NCBI GenBank assembly: GCA_034401795.1
Contig: CM067365.1
Span: forward strand, 13,187,666-13,251,665
Reading direction: 5' to 3'
DNA: 64,000 bases
From: Chaetoderma sp. LZ-2023a
Lineage: Eukaryota; Mollusca; Caudofoveata; Chaetodermatida; Chaetodermatidae
In this document: positions 57,588 to 64,000 of the stretch, piece by piece
Layout of the letters: each line of letters starts with the position of its first letter
Position numbering within the stretch: the first letter of the stretch is position 1
Notes under the pieces: generated by a model
What the model was told of the DNA's origin: nothing
Databases searched by the model: none
What the model saw: only the letters and a program-made list of their open reading frames with translations
Program-made: the position numbers and the translations under genes

Positions 57588-58440
57588 TTATAATGCAAGC
57601 TTTGTTAGGTAATTCATTTCATTTAAGAGATGATTACGTCTGATATGAAATTTATAGCAGAGTTTCTTGGAGATGGATCCAATTTTCGACATTGAATCGC
57701 TTCCAATCAGGCCAAACAAGAGAGTTGTGTCAAGTAACATCTGGAGAATAAGATTCTCATCCTTGCTTATTAATTCCCAGCTATCTGCCGCCACTAGATG
57801 CTCGATTTCCGCTATATAGATGCTTCTGATATCTGCAAATTCTGGACACTGAACTAGGAAATGCATACGGTCTTCTATAACGTTCTTACAAAAAGGGCAG
57901 GCATCATTCTCATATTGATTAAATTTGGATCTGTGTGCTTGCAGATAGTATGTACCGGTTAGTAACCTTGCCTTGATGACGGCACGTTTTACATCATATG
58001 TATTTGCTGTCACTGTTGACCAGATCGGATGTGGCCTTCCGATATCAAGGATGTCAACATTCACAAACCGGGCTGATGATTTCTGCTTAATGTCTTCCTT
58101 TAGCATCTCTAGGACTACTGTGTTTACAGCCTTTTGGACATGACACTTCCATACACATTTAGGTGGTGGGTCTTGTAGCAGCAGGTGGGCTGATGGTAAT
58201 TGATATTTTTGTAAAATCAATTCGACATCTTGAAACCAACTGTGTCTGCCTTCACTTTTCATAACGAGCTGCCGAATTGCTAATTGTTGTTCGACAGAGC
58301 CTTCCCTCCTTAGTATTGCACCAAGTAATGTCAGCTTCTTCTTTTCAATTTGCGCCTCTATCGGCAGTGAAAAACAGCTACGACGTGACTGACGTTATAC
58401 CATGGGGATTAACTCGTAACGCGAATGACGCGGTAACGCA
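57588..58440 (-). pseudogene. LINE ORF2 C-terminal fragment
   Basis: The reverse strand is open for 224 codons from an ATG at 58262, and the same frame continues upstream (RRSCFSLPIEAQIEKKKLTL, LGAILRREGSVEQQLAIRQL) to about 58400. Diagnostic parts are KARLLTGTYYLQAHRSKF, then CPFCKNVIEDRMHFLVQCPEF, a C-x2-C...H-x4-C cluster typical of the end of many CR1/L2-like ORF2 proteins. It ends at a stop near 57588. It is 5'-truncated, with no RT core. It is unexpectedly intact for its length, so it may be young. Clade not assigned. Confidence 0.75.
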
Positions 58441-58464
58441 AATCCCCCTTGACGCGGGAAACAG

Positions 58465-58467
58465 GCG

Positions 58468-58497
<30 letters not shown>
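58465..58497. repeat. (AAAT)n microsatellite
   Basis: Seven AAAT units next to the truncated 5' end of the minus-strand LINE fragment. Confidence 0.9.
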
Positions 58498-58499
<2 letters not shown>

Positions 58500-59093
58500 A
58501 GCCAAACAAGGTAAACAAACAAACATGTAATTAAACTAATAGATATGGCGCACTGCAGTGAATTTAAAGGTGGAAAATCAAGATAAAAAATGTAGCCTGA
58601 TCATAGTTGAGGGGGCTCAGGCTCTGCGATAGGATGCACAAATTAAAAGGGGAAGAATGAAAATTGTTTTTTAGTTCCCGAAAGATAAGGAAAGGTTAGA
58701 AATTCATGTTATAGTCCTACTATTTACTACACCATGCCTATAATTAACACCAAATATATATAGTGGGTGGGTGGGTGGAACTGGTTGTATTGGGGTTGTA
58801 TATCTTCAAATATCATGAACATTAGCCTACGCATTGCGAATATAATTGATTATCTGATTGTCAATAAAAATGGGGTACTGCAATTTTTGAACGACACTAT
58901 TCTAAGCACAGCATACATACGTACGAATGGAGCGGACACATGGACGCACGCACACGCGCGCATCCATTAAGTTAATGCTAATACAGGAACTCATTTTGAG
59001 CACCTGTTATAGAAGATAATATCAGGGCCGGCGTGCGCGCCACAAGTTAGATATCGCAACCATTTCCAGTTTCCAACTCTATAAATTTATGAA

Positions 59094-59210
59094 TTAAATA
59101 TAATCTGCTAATTCTTTTTTAAGATATTTTATTGTATCATGTGTACAAAGGGATTGGGCACAAGTTCTAACACTGTATTTCCGGCCTCTGCCAACTGAAA
59201 AATATGAGAG
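59094..59210 (-). other. Possible exon or retroelement C-terminus
   Basis: The reverse strand reads VGRGRKYSVRTCAQSLCTHD then TIKYLKKELADYI and a stop. It is preceded by TCTCATATTTTTCAG, which resembles a splice acceptor. The peptide is not low-complexity, but I recognise no family. Confidence 0.25.
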
Positions 59211-59262
59211 ACGAGACGAGACGAGACGAGACGAGACGAGACGAGACGAGACGAGACGAGAG
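59207..59262. repeat. (GAGAC)n microsatellite
   Basis: About ten pentanucleotide units GAGAC/ACGAG. Confidence 0.95.
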
Positions 59263-59449
59263 ACTTGACATAACATTAATTACATTATACACTATTTTAG
59301 ACAAAAAAAATCAATCACTGAAAGTGAAATCCTGACATAATTACATCTCCCTTTAAAATATTCATTAAGAAGAGTTGCAAGTGCAGGGTCAAAATTGTTC
59401 AACTTCATAGCATCATAGACATTAGCCAATATATAACAGTGCAATTCTC

Positions 59450-60250
59450 ATTGAAGAAGAAAAAATAAATAAATAAAAAAGAAATAATAATTCTGGCAGA
59501 TAAGAACCTGCTAATAATAATAATTATAGATATATTTCTTTTCTGCAAACAAATTTAATGCACTGTATCATATATACAGTGATTTAAGGAATGATAAAAC
59601 GTGGCTCTCCTATAGTTGAGGTAGGTGTGGGTGGGGTGGTATATATGTGGGGTGGCGAGTGGGATTAGGTGGGGGGGGGGGGGGCTGGGGGGGGCAGTGG
59701 TGGCAAACGGTCTCTGTCAAGCCCTTCTAAAATAGGACACTTAATTTTTTATATAATGTGTACTTTTGGCACCAGTTATTCTCCTAACTGCCAGAAGCAT
59801 TGTTAGCGACGTGTAGTGCTTCAGTCAGATTTTAAACTTTACTGGCCAAGTTTGAGTAATTTCGCACCCATCCACCCCCACCGCCTCCCCACCACCCACG
59901 CATTTGTAAACATTATATTCTAAGGCCATCTCCTACATTTCAGGATATAATAATAATATTAATAATAATAAATAATAATAATAATAATTTATTCCACAAT
60001 AGGCCATCGGCCCTTGAGTGTAAACATAATTTACAAGTGTGGCGGACAGTATATAACGCATATATAAATATTTATGGTGTACGTTTTATAGAAGCATATA
60101 TATCATGCATTCATTATCATTGCTAATATTGTCATCAATATTTATGCTGTATTTTCCCTATTTCAATATAAATATGTGGTTTTCGGAGGATAACTTCAGT
60201 TAGCTTGAATAGATTCATTCCAAATTTGGAATATCAACTCCTTATGACAA
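59450..60250. repeat. Simple-sequence rich stretch with LINE-like (ATT)n tail
   Basis: G-rich run at 59670-59695 and (AATA/AAT)n at 59945-59990. The sequence right of it, read on the minus strand (GGCCGATGGCCTATTGTGG then AATAAATTATTATT), looks like a retroposon 3' end with an (ATT)n tail. No coding part. Confidence 0.45.
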
Positions 60251-60339
60251 GAGCTCGTTGGGGATTGCATATCGGCAAAATATGTCCAGACTCACCAGGT
60301 TATCACTCCGTGAAAAACCAAAAGTTCATAAAAATTTGT

Positions 60340-60780
60340 GTCGGGTTGGGGGGGGGGGTGGGAGGTTTAGGGCATGCTGGTCTTTTATTTGGTTTTTTTA
60401 TAATTTGGGCGCCCTAACTGATGGCACGCGCAAACCCTTTTAACGGGTTCAAAATCAGTCTGAATCAGGCCCTGTTGATGGATTGATGGCTTTCCATAGA
60501 TGATAGAAAATGCGTAGTCAGGAGGGGGGGGGGGATTCCCCTTCAGTCCAGTGCATTTTTAGTTGGAAGACTTGGAACCAACAGCGTAGGTCAGTCGGTT
60601 GGTCGGTCTAGTCTAGTTACCAAACATTAGAGTACATGAAAAGAAATTAGTGAAAATCTCCACCATTACTCTGCTTAAATTCTTAGTAGTCCCCTCCTCA
60701 ATCTAGTATCCCATAGCAATGAACAAGGGCGGATGGGGCGGGGGTTGGGGGAAGGGGGGGGGGGTGTGATGGGTGACGTG
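60340..60780. other. G-rich tracts, no gene
   Basis: Poly-G runs near 60348, 60525 and 60750; these may be assembly-sensitive. No coding support. Confidence 0.5.
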
Positions 60781-61085
60781 TCCAGGTAAAGATTTGACAA
60801 TTAGAAGGTCTGAGAAGCCAAGTCTAGCATTCTAGACAGTAGGACTAGATGACCACTGAAGTTATCAAACTTGTGCTTATATTTTACCTAATATTTCGTG
60901 AACATTTTCATCATATGCCATCACAGTTTCAGTGTCTTTTAGCTGTATAGCGGGTGGATCTTTATAACCTTTATATAGTCAGTATAGGCAGTAACAAATG
61001 TTCCTACCATTTCATAGTTGCATTGTATATATGCCAAATTCCAAATTGGCACAAGACTTATAACATGCTTAATTGCGTATTCTTA

Positions 61086-61835
61086 TTAGCTCACCTGACC
61101 AGAATGACCAAGTGACCAATGCCGTGTTGATCATCCTTTGTCCATCTGGCCTGTCCATCCAGTGTCCGGCGTCCATCAACTTCTTCTCAAAAACCAATTG
61201 CCTGATTTCAATTACGCTTGGCAATAAGCATGATTAGGGCATACAGATCCAAGTTTGTTCAAACTAAGCCGATCGGCCAATTTCGCCAGCGGGCATCTGA
61301 GATTTTGGCCAATTTTTAGATATGTATTTTAAAATCTCTGCAACCGTATGTGGGATCGATTAAAAAATCGTGAAATCTTATCTAGGGCAAGAGTTTAACT
61401 AAGTTTGTTCAAACTAAGCCGATCGGCCAATTTCGCCAGCGGGCATCTTAGATTTTGGCCAATTTTTAGATATGTATTTTAAAATCTCTGCAACCGTATG
61501 TGGGATCGATTAAAAAATCGTGAAATCTTATCTAGGGCAAGAGCTTAACTAAGTTTGTTCAAGCGAACTTGATTGGCCAAATAGTTCGGTGGCCATCTTG
61601 GATGACCTAGTTTTCACGATAACGACGTCTTAGAACTACAGAACTTAGGGGCTAAGCCAAAGGGTCATTAAAGTTTGTTCAAGGGAAGTTGATGCGTCAA
61701 AAATCATCGCCGCCATCAAAGTATGGCATGTTTGACGGCCATTTTCGATTTTTTTATTTGATAAATTTTGAGGTCATATCTATTAACTAATGGCAAGAGT
61801 TGATCCAAGTTTGTTCAACGGAACTTGGTTTAAAC
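61086..61835 (+). mobile_element. GCTCAC-type element with internal tandem duplication
   Basis: Starts TTAGCTCACCTGACCAGAA; the 3' end is truncated near 61835. Units at about 61252-61398 and 61400-61546 are almost identical (AAACTAAGCCGATCGGCCAA, GTATGTGGGATCGATTAAAA), a young 148-bp tandem duplication. Confidence 0.7.
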
Positions 61836-62530
61836 ATAATTTATTAATTTGTCTAAGTGGGAGTACGATAAGACATGCATGCAGTCGCAAACCCCCCAGA
61901 TAATGGTGTGCTCCGGACTCGCTAATAGACTGAAAGTAATGCTGTTGTCTTAAAACTAATTGTGTGTTAAAGGGTTAGAGATGTGTGAAATAACAAATTG
62001 TGTGACGATGCATCTCATTATTGCAACTACGAATGACAATTTAAAGAAATTCTAATTAAACATGAGACGCTTCGTTTGGTTCTCTGGCGAGATGGGGTTG
62101 GGGGGGGGAGAGAGAGAGAGAGTTGGGGTTTATTGAGCTCGCAATTGGGTCACTCCTACTTGAACTCATTAGAGTGTGAATTTAATTTAAGAGGTTCGAT
62201 TGCCGGTAGAGTGTGAAATGTGTCGTGTATTTACTGTTGGTCGAAGCGTTTCGTGTCTCTCACGGTATCTCTCACACGTTCTCTCTGTTTCTTTCTCGCA
62301 TTCTCCACATTCATGCTCATTTTATAACTATCTGTATCTAGACAAACAAACATAAAACAAGTTCTAAATATTCAAAGCATGTCTAAAACAATTTCTAAAG
62401 TACAATTCTACAAACTTGTTATTACTTGCTACATACATGTATATGTATGCATTAAAATTAATTACAGATTATTACCGATTTCATTCTCTATACATAGTGA
62501 TAACATGACAACTGAAATAAAATGAACATA
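61836..62530. other. No gene recognised
   Basis: Contains a short (GA)n/G-rich run at 62101-62125. No frame above 60 codons. Confidence 0.4.
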
Positions 62531-62535
62531 TGATG

Positions 62536-62623
62536 ATTATTTTGAAAACAATCGGAATGAAAGTTGTTATGCCATAGGCAGCAGCAACTTTCTGTCAAAT
62601 AATTTTCAAAATACTCAACAGGC
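62536..62623. repeat. Foldback family 3
   Basis: ATTATTTTGAAAACAATCGG faces AATAATTTTCAAAATACTCA. The centre TGCCATAGGCAGCAGCAAC is partly inverted. Confidence 0.65.
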
Positions 62624-62807
62624 CTCGCGTCATAATCCCATGGAACCAACAGGTTCTACTTCACAATGAACTTCGGAATGAAAAGGGCTTAGCCGGCTTA
62701 AGAATTAATTTCTAGTACAGTACAGCACAGAAATAATCTGACGTATGGACAAAACCGGAAAACCATACTGTTGAATATTTTGACCACAACCGGATTGGAA
62801 GGCCTAG

Positions 62808-63320
62808 GTCAAGTTCGACTCCTAACCATAGTTAGCTATAGCTAACTGTAGAAACAGCCGAACTTCAAATAGTTAACTAGCTAGTCAACTATAGTCAACC
62901 GAGCACCCGACCTCAGTTCAGATGGTTAGTGCGATATTTGCGTAAGTTTCAAAATGGCGGACACCGATCGCTTGCCACGAATAAATGCATATAAAAGTGT
63001 AATTATTTCACTAGATAACTTAGGTTTAATGAAATTATGCTTTCCCACTATGTCAATGTTCCCAATCCCCTATTCCTTCCCACTTTATGCCATATGGACG
63101 CTTTTTGATGTCTTAGTGGACAAAAATAACCCATTGTCGTAGGTCATCAAAACAGATGACAGAAAGGGTTAATGGAGACTGGTACCTGGTTCCAAATTTT
63201 CTGCAATAGTAATTCAATAGGGAACCGGGTACCAACGAACTATAGTCGACTAAAATCAAGTTCGACTGCGCATGATCAGTAAACCTGCAAACTGACTATA
63301 GTTAGCGAGTCGAACTTGAA
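62808..63320. mobile_element. Small inverted-repeat element
   Basis: The left end TCAAGTTCGACTCCTAACCA and the reverse complement of the right end, TTCAAGTTCGACTCGCTAAC, form terminal inverted repeats, both followed by an ATAGT word. Nested inside are ATAGTTAGCTATAGCTAACTG (palindromic) and the hairpin GGTACCTGGTTCC / GGAACCGGGTACC (63181-63235). A 62-codon frame (62954-63142) starting AAAATGGCGGAC lies inside. No transposase and no clear target duplication. Confidence 0.6.
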
Positions 63321-63714
63321 ATTGTCTTTCAATCGAATTATGCCCAAAATACCCAAGAGAACATTTCTTACTAATATGTTTCTGTTTGCGTTTTTGTATA
63401 CAATTTGTCTTACTTCTGAGCTGCGCTGTATATAGGCAATATGAACTGGTGTGAATTAAAAATGTCCAAAACATGATATTTCCAACAAGCAGGGCACTGG
63501 TAATTATGTGTCTATTGTGAATGCAGCTATTGTTCTCCTTGTATACAGCCAGGAACAATCACGCTTGACTGCACATGGTTTCTCCTGTACTGACAAGGAT
63601 CACCGAATACTGTTGAATGGGCGGATTTTGCGATAAATTATAATTCTACACATTTTTATATATCCAAATGAATAATTGCTGTGCTTTGCCTAGTAGACCC
63701 GTCACAATTGTAAG

Positions 63715-63770
63715 AAAATGTTGTTGAATATTTTGAAACTAATTTAAATGGAAGCTGTTGCTGCCAGTAT
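63715..63770. repeat. Foldback family 3, half copy
   Basis: TGTTGAATATTTTGAAACTAATTT followed by GGAAGCTGTTGCTGCC, one arm and the centre only. The remaining bases to 64000 show no recognised feature. Confidence 0.55.
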
Positions 63771-64000
63771 GGATGATTTGAAATTGAGATACGTAAATGA
63801 TGAAAGTGTTAATCAGATTGGTCTGACTTGTAAGAAAGCATCAAATGTGGATATAATATATTTCTCTAACAGTCCTCTATTTCTGCTTTGTTGTGGACCG
63901 TTCATTCAGAGCCTCTCCCTCATATTATTCTCATGTCCCAACCTTTTGGCCGGGTAGGGTCCTTGGGCCCCACTATTCAAGATCCTGGAATGAACACTGT

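Noticed and set aside
63748-63957. 69-codon frame starting in a foldback half copy
   Set aside because: The first codons derive from the family 3 repeat; no recognised domain.

Overview
The window looks like invertebrate nuclear DNA, most likely from a mollusc. It is AT-rich, full of decayed retroelements and foldback repeats, and carries one split host gene with canonical GT-AG introns. The mollusc assignment is an inference. It rests on the repeat families seen here, especially the elements starting TTAGCTCACCKGGCC, which I associate with mollusc genomes, and on the abundant ACATGTA words. No rRNA, tRNA, CRISPR or prokaryotic-type genes were seen.

Layout. 1-609: truncated Ty3/gypsy-type reverse transcriptase running into a degenerate tandem repeat. 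2230-16135: a long (GTA/GCA)n microsatellite interrupted by two head-to-tail, same-strand, near full-length copies of one non-LTR retrotransposon (Tx1/L1-like: ORF1 with two CCHC knuckles; ORF2 with APE-type endonuclease, RT and a C-terminal zinc cluster). Both copies start directly against GTA repeats, and GTA repeats also separate them and follow the second. Both are broken by stops and frameshifts. 16282-19953, minus strand: a decayed Penelope-like element whose coding region reads, in order, an unrecognised N-terminal region, a complete-looking SGNH hydrolase, a reverse transcriptase and a GIY-YIG endonuclease. 20-37 kb: mostly repeats, including a roughly 0.9-kb inverted duplication (25.1-29.2 kb), several GCTCAC-type elements and a LINE 3' fragment (34.5-35.0 kb).

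37.3-54.3 kb, minus strand: a complete INSIG gene (insulin-induced gene family, ER membrane sterol sensor). No single reading frame shows it, but five coding exons (53156-52979, 50319-50195, 45488-45322, 39843-39744, 37306-37280) join in phase into a 198-residue protein. A noncoding first exon ending at 54167 has a perfect donor. INSIG is the only host gene I can support. Its introns are packed with short palindromic elements.

54.5-64 kb: CAACGTTGAA-type palindromic repeats, duplicated segments, a LINE 3' fragment (57.6-58.4 kb), microsatellites, another GCTCAC element and a small inverted-repeat element at 62.8-63.3 kb. Three foldback families recur through 21-64 kb. Two of them are flanked by TTAA and begin CCCTT, as expected of piggyBac-type non-autonomous elements. 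One 1.5-kb hAT-like element (46699-48210) still shows an 8-bp target duplication with one mismatch.

The most notable items are the LINE pair that appears to target GTA microsatellites, the SGNH-RT-GIY-YIG Penelope-like element, and the intact INSIG gene embedded in foldback elements.
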